Source: Rubrivivax sp.
GTDB taxonomy: Bacteria; Pseudomonadota; Gammaproteobacteria; Burkholderiales; Burkholderiaceae_C
Reading direction: 5' to 3'
Assembly: GCA_020852865.1 (NCBI GenBank)
Contig: JADYZZ010000001.1
Coordinates: 1-46,358 of the forward strand
DNA length: 46,358 nucleotides
How positions within the stretch are numbered: the stretch's first letter is position 1; each line of letters opens with the position of its first letter. The translations under genes were made by a program, and so were the position numbers. The notes under the pieces were generated by a model. That model was not told where the DNA came from and searched no databases. It was given only the letters and a program-made list of their open reading frames with translations. Of the stretch, positions 5,613 through 13,673 are shown piece by piece.

Positions 5613-6407
5613 ATGGACGGACAAACCGAACCGACACGCGGCGTCGACTTCGAAGTCGAGCGCGTGGTCTCGGCGGCGCGCGACGCGCTCACCGACGAGA
5701 TGGTGAGCCGGCTCGCCTCGACGGCGGGCGACGCGGTCGACCTCATCGACCAGGTCAACCGCGCCGGCGTGGCGCGCGCACTGCCGGCGCTTGCGCGCCT
5801 GATCACGAGCGGCGACGTCGACCGGCTGTCGCAGCTGGCGCGCGTCTGGGCCTCGGCCGAGGACGCACTCACCGATGAGATGGTCGGTCGCCTCACCGAG
5901 GCGGTGGGCGAGGGGCTGGCGCTGCTCGACCGCGTCAACCGCTCGGGGCTGGACAAGGCGATCCCGGTGATCGCCGAGCTCGTCAACAGCGGTGACCTGC
6001 AGCGCCTGGCCAAGCTCGCGCGCGTCTACGCCTCGGCCGAGGACGCGCTCACCGACGAGATGGTCTCGCGCCTCACCGAGACGGTGGGCAACGGCCTGTC
6101 GCTGCTCGACCGCTTCGCGCGCGGCGGCGCCGAGCGCGTGGTGGGCATGCTCGAGGGCCTGCACGAGAGCGGCGCGCTCGAACGCATCGCGACGACGCTG
6201 CCCGCGCTCGCCGAACGCCTGACGACGGTGCAGGACGTGCTGCTGTCGATCGACCACGCCGCGCGCGCCAGCCAGGCCGCGCCGCCCTCGGCCGGCGGCT
6301 TCGGCGGCCTGTGGCAGATGATGCGCGACCCCGACACGCAGGACACGCTGCGCTTCCTGCTCACGCTGGGCAAGCAGTTGCGGCAGGGCTGGAACGCCAA
6401 GCCGTAG
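5613..6407 (+). CDS. DUF1641 protein with three 60-residue repeats
   Basis: A 264-residue, mostly helical protein without signal peptide or membrane segment. Its core is three tandem units beginning DALTDEMV, with spacing of exactly 180 bases (5682, 5862, 6042). Each contains the motif LLDRVNRSG or a close variant, and the pair LTDEMV / RLTE. DUF1641 proteins of unknown function are found beside SQR-type flavoproteins and beside formate dehydrogenase genes. Here it closes the DsrE-TusA-SQR unit, 21 bases after SQR, suggesting an accessory or scaffold role for the flavoprotein. A strong hairpin follows the stop. Confidence 0.8.
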   Translation: MDGQTEPTRGVDFEVERVVSAARDALTDEMVSRLASTAGDAVDLIDQVNRAGVARALPALARLITSGDVDRLSQLARVWASAEDALTDEMVGRLTEAVGEGLALLDRVNRSGLDKAIPVIAELVNSGDLQRLAKLARVYASAEDALTDEMVSRLTETVGNGLSLLDRFARGGAERVVGMLEGLHESGALERIATTLPALAERLTTVQDVLLSIDHAARASQAAPPSAGGFGGLWQMMRDPDTQDTLRFLLTLGKQLRQGWNAKP

Positions 6408-6436
6408 CCCGGCTGCAGGGCCCGGCGGCAGCCGGG
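6408..6436 (+). terminator. Hairpin at the end of the sulfur operon
   Basis: CCCGGCTGC and GCAGCCGGG form a perfect 9-bp stem around an 11-base loop immediately after the TAG of the DUF1641 gene. There is no T-run, so it may act as a weak or factor-assisted terminator or as mRNA end protection. Confidence 0.5.
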
Positions 6437-6570
6437 CGCCCGGCGCCCTGTGCCCGGGGCATTGCGGGCGATCCGCGCCCCTGGGTCGGGCGCCCGCGCC
6501 GGGGTTGCGGCCGTTGGGCTAGAGTGATCAGGCCCAGCGGCTTTACCCATCCGTACCGGAGACCCTGTCC

Positions 6571-7602
6571 ATGCATCGACGCCAACTCGTCCTCGCCAGC
6601 GGCGCCGCCGCCTTGTTGGGTGCGTCGCTGCGCGCGCGCGCGCAGGCGCCCGAAAAGCCCAAGCTCACGCTCGCCGTCGGCGGCAAGAACCTGCTCTATT
6701 ACCTGCCGCTCACGATCGCCGAGACGCAGGGTTACTTCAAGGCCGAGGGGCTGGACCTGACGATCGTCGACTTCGCCGGCGGCTCGCAGGCGCTGCGCGC
6801 CGTGGTCGGCGGCAGCGCCGACGTCGTGAGCGGCGCCTTCGAGCACACGGTCAACATGCAGGCCAAGGGCCAGCGCCTGCGCGCCTTCGCGCTCGAAGGG
6901 CGCGCGCCGCAGATCGTGCTCGGCGTCAACCCGAAGACGATGCCCGGGTTCAAGTCGGTGGCCGACCTGAAGGGCAGGAAGATCGGCGTCACCGCGCCCG
7001 GTTCGTCGACCAACGTGATGGTCAACTTCATCCTCGCCAAGGCGGGGCTCAAGCCGAGCGAGGTCAGCATCATCGGCGTCGGCGCCGCGCAGGGCGCGGT
7101 GGCGGCGGTACGCTCGGGTCAGGTCGACGCCATCAGCAACCTCGACCCGGTGATCACGCTGCTGGTGCGCTCGGGCGACCTGAAGATCGTCTCCGACACA
7201 CGCGTCGTCGCCGAGGCCGACAAGGTGTTCGGCGGCCCGATGCCGGCGGCCTGCCTGTACGCGCCGCAGGCCTTCATCGACAGGAACCCGAACACGGTGC
7301 AGGCGCTCGCCAACGCCATCGTGCGCGCCGACAAGTGGATCCAGCGCGCCGGCCCGGGCGACATCATCAGGGCCGTGCCCGAGGCCTACCTGCTGGGCGA
7401 CCGCGCCGTCTACATCGACGCCTTCCTCGCCGCCAAGGGCGCGCTCAGCCCCGACGGCATGATCCCCGACAAGGGGCCCGAGACGGCGTTCCGCGCGCTC
7501 GCCAGCATCGACCCCGAGATCGCCAAGGCCAAGCTCGACCTCGCCGCGGTCTACACGAACGAATTCGTCAAGAAAGCCAACGCCAAGTACCCGAAGGGGT
7601 GA
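6571..7602 (+). CDS. ABC transporter substrate-binding protein (NMT1/SsuA-like)
   Basis: A 343-residue periplasmic protein with a signal peptide (MHRRQLVLASGAAALLGASL, cleavage near ARAQA). The mature part has the NMT1/SsuA fold signatures: YYLPLTIAETQGYFKAEGLD, VDFAGGSQALRAVVGGSADV and GVTAPGSSTNVMVNFIL. Such proteins bind nitrate, sulfonates, taurine, thiamine precursors or aromatic acids; the ligand cannot be read from sequence. The matching ATPase and permease lie at 10006-11642, separated by three genes, one on the opposite strand. It follows the sulfur operon by 163 bases, so a sulfonate ligand is possible but unproven. Confidence 0.87.
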   Translation: MHRRQLVLASGAAALLGASLRARAQAPEKPKLTLAVGGKNLLYYLPLTIAETQGYFKAEGLDLTIVDFAGGSQALRAVVGGSADVVSGAFEHTVNMQAKGQRLRAFALEGRAPQIVLGVNPKTMPGFKSVADLKGRKIGVTAPGSSTNVMVNFILAKAGLKPSEVSIIGVGAAQGAVAAVRSGQVDAISNLDPVITLLVRSGDLKIVSDTRVVAEADKVFGGPMPAACLYAPQAFIDRNPNTVQALANAIVRADKWIQRAGPGDIIRAVPEAYLLGDRAVYIDAFLAAKGALSPDGMIPDKGPETAFRALASIDPEIAKAKLDLAAVYTNEFVKKANAKYPKG

Positions 7603-7611
7603 GGCCGGACG

Positions 7612-7672
7612 TGCAAGCGTGCCTGCGCACGCTTGTACGCCTGCCGAACGCCCGCAGGTTCCGACTGCGGGC
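7612..7672. terminator. Two hairpins between convergent genes
   Basis: Near 7612-7639, GTGCAAGCGTGC pairs with GCACGCTTGTAC with one mismatch. At 7652-7672, CCCGCAG pairs with CTGCGGG. They lie between the 3' ends of the substrate-binding gene (+) and the DUF2249 gene (-) and could end transcription from both sides. Confidence 0.5.
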
Positions 7673-7723
7673 CGTACGGGGCCGGACCTGCAAGCGCGCT
7701 GCGGGCTCGCGCCCGCCGCGCGC

Positions 7724-7981
7724 TCAGCGCACGATGAAGTCGATCACGATCATCCCGGGTTCGCGCTGCTTGTACTCGATCGAGACGCGCTCGCCGTAGC
7801 GCTGGGCGATCTGGTTGAGCAGCGGCAGCGGATCGTGGTCGTTGGCAAAGCGCATCGTCTCGCCCGGCTGCAGACTGTCGAGGGCACCGAAGATCGCCGC
7901 GTGACGGAAGCGCTTGGCGATGCCGCGCGCATCGAACGGATAGAGGGCGTCGGGCGACAGGTGGAGGTGGGGCTGCGACAT
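7724..7981 (-). CDS. DUF2249 domain protein
   Basis: An 85-residue protein spanning a single DUF2249 domain: LDSLQPGETMRFANDHDPLPLLNQI, then REPGMIVIDFIVR. DUF2249 is a small TusA-like fold common in proteobacteria near respiratory and redox genes; its biochemical function is not established. It is transcribed alone, opposite to its neighbours. A TTGACA hexamer on the minus strand (complement of 8031-8036) could be its -35 box, about 50 bases upstream of the ATG, but no clear -10 follows. Confidence 0.82.
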   Translation of the reverse strand: MSQPHLHLSPDALYPFDARGIAKRFRHAAIFGALDSLQPGETMRFANDHDPLPLLNQIAQRYGERVSIEYKQREPGMIVIDFIVR

Positions 7982-8212
7982 GGGTCTTCCTCGGTCGGAC
8001 GCCGGACGGCAGTGTGCCGCGCCACGGCGTTGTCAAAGATGCACGCAGTCTACTTCTTTGTAGCCGGCCTGTCCACGCCGGCGGCACGGCGGCGCGCGGA
8101 CCGAGCTCCATTCGTCGGGCCCCGGGTCTGCGTGGGGCCGTTGTTGGACCACGGCGGCGATCCCGGCTAGGCTGCGGGCGACGTCACGACTGCCACCCCG
8201 ACAGGAGGAATC

Positions 8213-8614
8213 ATGCCCCCCATCGACCAGGCCCGGATCGACCACCTGAGCCGCCTCATGGACGAGCGCTGGACGCGCGAATTCCGCGAAATTCGATCGC
8301 TGCTCGGCACTTTGGAAGACGAACGCCGCCGCGCGGCATTCGCGCCGCACGCCGCCGGCGCGTCCGACGAGGCCCTGCTCGCGCTGCTGGCCGACATCGA
8401 CGATCCGCTGATCCAGCAGAACCTGCAGGACGTGCGCGACATCGCCGGCGCGCGCCGCAGGATCGGCGACGGCAGCTACGGCCTGTGCCTGGCCTGCGGC
8501 GACGACATCGCCTACGAGCGGCTGCTGGCCTATCCGACGGCCAAGCGCTGCATCGAGTGCCAGCGCGCGCACGAACGGCGCAAGGCCGCGCCCGGCGCTG
8601 CGCCCGGCAACTGA
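8213..8614 (+). CDS. DksA/TraR-family zinc-finger protein
   Basis: A 133-residue protein with an N-terminal helical region and a C-terminal C4 zinc finger: Cys92-x2-Cys95 (CLACG) and Cys113-x2-Cys116 (CIECQ), joined by the DIAYERLLAYPTAKR linker typical of the family. Family members insert a coiled coil into the secondary channel of RNA polymerase. It is shorter than classical DksA (about 150), so it is a paralogue or TraR-like regulator. The coiled-coil tip is not clearly of the DxxDxA type. AGGAGG precedes the ATG. A weak promoter-like pair TTGGAC (8144) and TAGGCT (8168) lies upstream. Confidence 0.85.
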   Translation: MPPIDQARIDHLSRLMDERWTREFREIRSLLGTLEDERRRAAFAPHAAGASDEALLALLADIDDPLIQQNLQDVRDIAGARRRIGDGSYGLCLACGDDIAYERLLAYPTAKRCIECQRAHERRKAAPGAAPGN

Positions 8615-8771
8615 GGCAGGCGCCGGCGCCGCGCCCGCGGTCCTGGCGCCGCCGGACTGCCGCGCAGGCGCAGCCTGCTTGCCGATCTGCTCCAGAATGA
8701 GGCCCGCCCGAGCGCGGGGGAGCGCGCGGCGCCGCGGCTCGTGTCCGCCCGAGCGGCACGGGTGCCTGCGC

Positions 8772-8815
8772 CGCTGCACGACCGCCCGCCTCCCGCTGCA
8801 CGACCGCCCGCCTCC
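8772..8815. repeat. 22-bp tandem duplication
   Basis: The unit CGCTGCACGACCGCCCGCCT plus CC occurs twice head to tail (8772-8793 and 8794-8815) without a mismatch. It lies in the 217-base gap between the DksA-like and desaturase genes, ending 16 bases before the chosen GTG start. Confidence 0.85.
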
Positions 8816-8831
8816 GTCGCCCCGCTCGCCC

Positions 8832-9935
8832 GTGACATCGAGCCAGATCATCGTCCTCGCCACGCCGCTGTTCCTGGCCGCGATCGCGTTCGAATGGGCG
8901 CTGGGCGCGGCGCGCGGCCGCAACACCTACCGGCTGGCCGACGCCTTCGCGTCGATCGGGGCGGGCGCGCTGAGCCAGACCAGCGGCGTGCTGGTGCGTG
9001 CGTTCACCGTCGGCGTGTACGCGCTGGCCTACGAGCATCTGGCGCTGTGGCGGCTGCCCGGCGACGCGTGGTGGGTCTGGCTGGCCGCACTGCTGGGCTA
9101 CGACCTGTGCTACTACGCCTACCACCGCGCCGGGCACCGCGTGGCGGTGCTGTGGGCCGCGCACGCGGTGCACCACCAGAGCGAGGACTACAACCTCTCG
9201 ACCGCGCTGCGCCAGACGAGCAGCGGCTTCGTCTTCGGCTGGGTCTTCTACCTGCCGCTGGCGCTGCTGGGCGTGCCGCCGCCGGTGTTCGGCGCGGTGG
9301 CGCTCGTCGACCTGCTCTACCAGTTCTGGGTGCACACGCAGCAGATCGGGCGTCTGGGCTGGTTCGACCGCTGGTTCTGCGCGCCCAGCAACCACCGTGT
9401 GCACCACGCGGTGAACGAACGCTACGTCGACCGCAACTACGGCGGCATCCTCATCGTGTGGGACCGGTTGTTCGGCACCTTCGTCGAGGAGGACGACGCC
9501 GAGCCCTGTGTCTACGGCACGCGCACGCCGCTGGCGAGCTGGAACCCGCTGTGGGCCAACCTGCAGGTCTATCGCGAGCTCGCGCGCGATGCCTGGCACG
9601 CGCGCTCCTGGGCCGACAAGCTGCGCCTGTGGTGGATGCCCCCGGGCTGGCGGCCAGTCGACCTCGCCGCAAGCCAGCCCAGGCCCGCGTTCGACATCGC
9701 CCGCCTCGTGCGTTACGACCCGCCGCTGCCGCGCCGCGCGGCCTGGGCAGCGGCGCTGCTCTTCGCGGCCATGCTCGCGGCAAGCGCGGCGCTGCTGTGG
9801 AACGCGCAGCGCTGGAGCGGCACCGCCGCAGCCGCGGGCGTGCTCGCGATCGCGGCGCTGCTGTGGGCGATCGCCTCGGTCAGCGCGCGCCGCACCGGCG
9901 CCGCGGCGCCGAGCGAGCGGCTGGGCACGCGATGA
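8832..9935 (+). CDS. Sterol desaturase / fatty acid hydroxylase family membrane protein
   Basis: A 367-residue integral membrane protein with the histidine clusters of the di-iron superfamily: H98-x3-H102 (YHRAGH), H111-x2-H114-H115 (HAVHH) and H188-x2-H191-H192 (NHRVHH), placed between hydrophobic segments. Two more hydrophobic helices lie near the C-terminus (about 305-355). Family enzymes hydroxylate or desaturate lipids with O2; the substrate is unknown. I chose the GTG at 8832 because the upstream extension is Arg/Pro-rich and includes the 22-bp tandem repeat. The gene precedes the ABC ATPase by 70 bases. Confidence 0.85.
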   Translation: MTSSQIIVLATPLFLAAIAFEWALGAARGRNTYRLADAFASIGAGALSQTSGVLVRAFTVGVYALAYEHLALWRLPGDAWWVWLAALLGYDLCYYAYHRAGHRVAVLWAAHAVHHQSEDYNLSTALRQTSSGFVFGWVFYLPLALLGVPPPVFGAVALVDLLYQFWVHTQQIGRLGWFDRWFCAPSNHRVHHAVNERYVDRNYGGILIVWDRLFGTFVEEDDAEPCVYGTRTPLASWNPLWANLQVYRELARDAWHARSWADKLRLWWMPPGWRPVDLAASQPRPAFDIARLVRYDPPLPRRAAWAAALLFAAMLAASAALLWNAQRWSGTAAAAGVLAIAALLWAIASVSARRTGAAAPSERLGTR

Positions 9936-10005
9936 GCAGCGCAGGACCGTGGCGATGGCGTGGGGGGCTGCGCCGCGCAGCGGCGCTCCCGGCCCCGGAC
10001 GCGCG

Positions 10006-10824
10006 ATGAGCGAGGCCCCCGCGCTCGCGCTCGCGCAGGTGAGCTGCACCTTCGTCGACAAGAACGATCCGAAAGCCCGCTACACCGCGGTGCGCGACGT
10101 CTCGCTCACGGTGGACGCGGGCGAGTTCGTCTCGGTGGTCGGGCCCACCGGCTGCGGCAAGAGCACGCTGCTCAACGTGGCCGCCGGCCTGCTCGAGCCG
10201 AGCACCGGCACGGTGCAGGTGTTCGGCCGGCCGCTCGCGGGCCTGAACCGGCGCGCCGGCTACATGTTCCAGGCCGAGGGCCTGATGCCCTGGCGCACGG
10301 CGCTGGGCAATGTCATGGCCGGGCTCGAGTTCCGCGGCACGCCCGGGGCCGAGGCGCGCGTGCTGGCCGAGGACTGGCTGCGCCGCGTCGGCCTCGCAGC
10401 CTTCGGCGCGCGCTACCCGCACCAGTTGTCCGGCGGCATGCGCAAGCGCACCGCGCTGGCGCAGACGCTGGCGCTCGACCCCGACATCATCCTGATGGAC
10501 GAGCCGTTCTCGGCGCTCGACATCCAGACGCGCCAGCTGATGGAAAACGAGCTGCTCGCCCTCTGGCAGGCCAGGAAGAAGGCGGTGCTGTTCATCACGC
10601 ACGACCTGGACGAGGCGATCGCGCTCGCCGACCGCGTGGTGGTGCTCTCGGCCGGGCCGGCCTCGCATCCGATCGGCGACTTCGCCGTCGACCTGCCGCG
10701 CCCGCGCGACGTGGCCGAGGTCAAGACCACGCCGCGGTTCGTGGCGCTGCACGCGGCCATCTGGGCCGTGCTGCGCGCCGAGGTGCTGGCCGGCTACGCG
10801 CAGCAGCTGGAGCAGGCCTCGTGA
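10006..10824 (+). CDS. ABC transporter ATP-binding protein (NrtD/SsuB-like)
   Basis: A 272-residue nucleotide-binding protein. It has the Walker A GPTGCGKSTLLN, a Q-loop in MFQAEGLMPWRTALGN, the signature LSGGMRKRTALAQ, the Walker B DPDIILMDEPFSALD and the switch His in LFITHDLDEAIALADR. This matches the nitrate/sulfonate/taurine importer class. The stop overlaps the GTG start of the permease (GTGA), so the two are translationally coupled. It very probably serves the solute-binding protein at 6571, since both belong to the same transporter class. Confidence 0.93.
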   Translation: MSEAPALALAQVSCTFVDKNDPKARYTAVRDVSLTVDAGEFVSVVGPTGCGKSTLLNVAAGLLEPSTGTVQVFGRPLAGLNRRAGYMFQAEGLMPWRTALGNVMAGLEFRGTPGAEARVLAEDWLRRVGLAAFGARYPHQLSGGMRKRTALAQTLALDPDIILMDEPFSALDIQTRQLMENELLALWQARKKAVLFITHDLDEAIALADRVVVLSAGPASHPIGDFAVDLPRPRDVAEVKTTPRFVALHAAIWAVLRAEVLAGYAQQLEQAS

Positions 10825-11642
10825 AGCGGCGCGCGCCGCTGCGCCACGTGCGCCTGTGGCAGGCCGCGCTGCTGGCGGCCGTTTTCCTGTTCTGGTACCT
10901 GATGACGCAGCCGGGCCTGGTGCCGCCCTTCATGTTCGACAACGACCGCCAGGCCGCCTTCTTCTTCGGCGAGCCGCTGCGGGTGCTCGGCCGCATCTGG
11001 GCCTGGTTCGTGCGCGACGCCGACATCTACCGCCACCTCGCGGTGACCCTGGTCGAGACGCTGCTGGCCTTCGGCGCCGGCTCGCTGCTCGGGCTCGCGC
11101 TCGGCCTGTGGCTGGCGCTGGCGCCCATGGCCAGCGCCATCCTCGAGCCCTACATCAAGGCCGCCAACAGCATGCCGCGCATCATCCTCGCGCCGATCTT
11201 CGCGGTCTGGTTCGGGCTGGGCATCGGCTCGAAGGTGGCGCTGGGGATCACGCTCGTCTTCTTCATCGTCTTCTTCAACGTCTACCAGGGGGTCCGCGAG
11301 GTGAGCCCGGTGGTGCTGGCCAACGCGCGCATGCTCGGCGCCGGGCCGCGCCAGCTGCTGCGCCATGTCTACCTGCCCAGCGCCACGAGCTGGGTATTCA
11401 GCAGCCTGCACACCAGCGTCGGCCTGGCCTTCGTCGGCGCGGTGGTCGGCGAGTACCTCGGCTCGAGCCAGGGCGTGGGCTATCTCATCCTGCAGGCCGA
11501 GGGCACCTTCGACATCGACACCGTGATGGCCGGCATCCTGGTGCTGACCGCATTCGCGCTGCTGCTCGACGCGGCGGTCGGCCGCATCGAGCGGCGGCTC
11601 ATGAAGTGGCAGCCGCGCGCCGGCGAAACCGAGAAACTGTAG
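10821..11642 (+). CDS. ABC transporter permease (NrtB/SsuC-like)
   Basis: A 273-residue membrane protein with about six hydrophobic segments and the BPD inner-membrane domain. The EAA loop lies in ANARMLGAGPRQLLRHVYLPSA. Motifs such as NSMPRIILAPIFAVWFGLG are typical of nitrate/sulfonate/taurine-type permeases. GTG at 10821 overlaps the ATPase stop. PhoX follows after 30 bases. Confidence 0.92.
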   Translation: MKRRAPLRHVRLWQAALLAAVFLFWYLMTQPGLVPPFMFDNDRQAAFFFGEPLRVLGRIWAWFVRDADIYRHLAVTLVETLLAFGAGSLLGLALGLWLALAPMASAILEPYIKAANSMPRIILAPIFAVWFGLGIGSKVALGITLVFFIVFFNVYQGVREVSPVVLANARMLGAGPRQLLRHVYLPSATSWVFSSLHTSVGLAFVGAVVGEYLGSSQGVGYLILQAEGTFDIDTVMAGILVLTAFALLLDAAVGRIERRLMKWQPRAGETEKL

Positions 11643-11672
11643 TTCCGACTCCGCACCCACCCGAGGCGCCGC

Positions 11673-13586
11673 ATGGCCAAGGACTTCGCGACGATGGAGG
11701 ACAGCAACCGCTCGTCCAACCGCAGCATCCACGAGGTGTCGGACCCGGCGCGGCGCATCGTCCTGGGTGCCGGCACCGCCGCCTCGCTGGCGCCCTGGGC
11801 CGCGCTGCTCTCGGGCTGCGCCGGACCCGCGGCCCCCGGCGGCGGGCCCAAGCTCGGCTTCAAGGGCGTGGCGGCGGGCAGCGCCGACGCCGTCGTCGTG
11901 CCCGAGGGCTACACCGCCACGCCCCTGCTGCCCTGGGGCGACCCCGTGGGCCTGGCGGCCGGCCTGCCCACGTTCCGCTTCGACGCCTCCAACAGCGCCG
12001 CCGAGCAGGCGCTGCAGATGGGCATGCACCACGACGGCCTGCACTACTACCCGCTCGACGGCAGCCGGCGCGGCCTGCTGGTGGTGAACCACGAGTACGC
12101 CGACCACGGCCTGCTCTATCCCGACGGCATGCTGTCCTGGACGGCCGAGAAGGTGGCCAAGAGCCAGGCCGCGCACGGCGTCTCGGTGACGGAGATCGAG
12201 TTCGTGCAGGGTCGCTGGAAGGCACGGCGACCCTCGCCCTACGCGCGCCGCATCACGGCGACGACGCCCTTCGCGCTCGGCGGGCCGGCCGCCGCCCACG
12301 CGCTGATGAAGACCGCCGCCGACCCCGAGGGCCGGCTCGTGCTCGGCACCTTCGCCAACTGCGCCGCCGGCATGACGCCCTGGGGCACCTACCTCGCCGG
12401 CGAGGAGAACTTCCAGGACTACTTCAGCACCGCCGACCAGCCCACCGCACACGAACGCCGCTACGGCCTGCGCCGGCGCTCCTGGTACCGCTGGCACGAG
12501 CACGATCCGCGCTTCGACACCGTGCGCCACCCCAACGAGCCCAACCGCTTCGGCTGGATCGTCGAGATCGATCCCTACGATCCGGCCAGCGTGCCGGTCA
12601 AGCGCACGGCGCTGGGCCGCGGCGCGCACGAAGGCGCCTGGGTCACGCTCACGCGCGCCGGGCGCGCGGTGGTCTACAGCGGCGAGGACGCCGCCTTCGA
12701 ATACATCTACAAGTTCGTGAGCCGCGACCCCATGCGCGCCGCCGGCCCCGGTGCAGCGCGGGCCAACGCCGAACTGCTGGACCACGGCACGCTGTACGTG
12801 GCGCGCTTCGACGCCGACGGCCGCGGGCGCTGGCTGCCGCTCGTACACGGCCAGGGCCCGCTCACCAGCGAGCGCGGCTTCGCCGACCCGGGCGAGGTGA
12901 TGGTCAAGGCCCGGCAGGCGAGCGACGCGCTCGGCGCCACCCGGATGGACCGTCCCGAGTGGCTGGCCATCGACGCGGCCACGCTCCGGGTGTATTGCGC
13001 GCTCACCAACAACAGCGCGCGCGGCCAGGCCGGCGCGCCGGGCGTCGATGCCGCCAACCCGCGCGCCGGCAACACGATGGGCCACATCATCCGCTGGCGC
13101 GAGGCCGGCGACTTCGACGGCGAGTCTTTCGCGTGGGAGCACTTCGTGCTCGCCGGCGATCCGGCCAACGCGCGGCCCGAAGCGCGCGGCAATGTCCGCG
13201 GCGACCTCTTCGCCTGCCCCGATGGCCTGGCGATCGACACGCGCGGGGTGCTGTGGATCGACACCGACATGGGCCCGAAGGCGATGCACCGCGGCGAATT
13301 CGCGCGCCTGGGCAACAACGCGATGCTGGCCTGCGACCCGGCGAGCGGCGCGATCCGGCGCTTCCTGGTCGGCCCGGTGAACTGCGAGATCGCGGGGGCG
13401 GCCTGGACGCCCGACGGCTGCACGATGTTCGTCGACATCCAGCACCCGGGCGAGCCGCCCGGTGCGCGCAGCGATCCGGCCGAGCCGCGGCGCTGGAGCA
13501 ACTGGCCCGACTTCCGCCCCGACGGCCGGCCGCGCTCGGCCATCGTCGTGATCCGCAAGGACGACGGCGGGCCGATCGGCACCTGA
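11673..13586 (+). CDS. PhoX-family (DUF839) phosphatase-like protein
   Basis: A 637-residue exported protein. A twin-arginine-like signal (ARRIVLGAGTAASLAPWAAL, about residues 26-46, with SGCAG following) precedes a long beta-propeller-type DUF839 domain. Recognisable pieces are NHEYADHGLLYPDG, GTFANCAAGMTPWGTYLAGEE, NRFGWIVEIDPYDP, GEDAAFEYIYKFVS and DGLAIDTRGVLWIDTDM. PhoX enzymes are calcium/iron phosphatases of the periplasm, but many DUF839 members are uncharacterised. It lies 30 bases after the ABC permease and may be cotranscribed. Its TGA stop is part of a palindromic repeat (13584 onward). Confidence 0.87.
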   Translation: MAKDFATMEDSNRSSNRSIHEVSDPARRIVLGAGTAASLAPWAALLSGCAGPAAPGGGPKLGFKGVAAGSADAVVVPEGYTATPLLPWGDPVGLAAGLPTFRFDASNSAAEQALQMGMHHDGLHYYPLDGSRRGLLVVNHEYADHGLLYPDGMLSWTAEKVAKSQAAHGVSVTEIEFVQGRWKARRPSPYARRITATTPFALGGPAAAHALMKTAADPEGRLVLGTFANCAAGMTPWGTYLAGEENFQDYFSTADQPTAHERRYGLRRRSWYRWHEHDPRFDTVRHPNEPNRFGWIVEIDPYDPASVPVKRTALGRGAHEGAWVTLTRAGRAVVYSGEDAAFEYIYKFVSRDPMRAAGPGAARANAELLDHGTLYVARFDADGRGRWLPLVHGQGPLTSERGFADPGEVMVKARQASDALGATRMDRPEWLAIDAATLRVYCALTNNSARGQAGAPGVDAANPRAGNTMGHIIRWREAGDFDGESFAWEHFVLAGDPANARPEARGNVRGDLFACPDGLAIDTRGVLWIDTDMGPKAMHRGEFARLGNNAMLACDPASGAIRRFLVGPVNCEIAGAAWTPDGCTMFVDIQHPGEPPGARSDPAEPRRWSNWPDFRPDGRPRSAIVVIRKDDGGPIGT

Positions 13587-13620
13587 GAGCCTGCGAAGGC
13601 AGGGATCACGCGCACGCCCC
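13584..13620 (+). repeat. Dispersed palindromic repeat, copy 1 (partial)
   Basis: The sequence starts at the stop codon of the PhoX gene, TGAGAGCCTGCGAAGGCA, followed by GGATCACGCGC. It matches the left arm of the repeat best seen at 15239-15295. The right arm is not recognisable. It lies between convergent genes. Confidence 0.55.
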
Positions 13621-13673
13621 TGGTGCGCCCGACGCTGGGCCGGGCGCCGCGCGCCGCCGGCGCGGGGTGGGCG

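Noticed and set aside
5682..6221. CRISPR or minisatellite interpretation of the 180-bp periodicity
   Set aside because: The period is in coding frame, the units are diverged at silent sites, and they form a coherent protein repeat.
8256..10061. Long minus-strand frame of 601 codons opposite the desaturase gene
   Set aside because: It is antisense to a gene with three intact histidine boxes and resembles no family.
10794..13445. Minus-strand open frame of 883 codons opposite the permease and PhoX genes
   Set aside because: It is antisense to genes with clear motifs and has the His/Arg/Ala/Gly-rich composition of a high-GC shadow frame.
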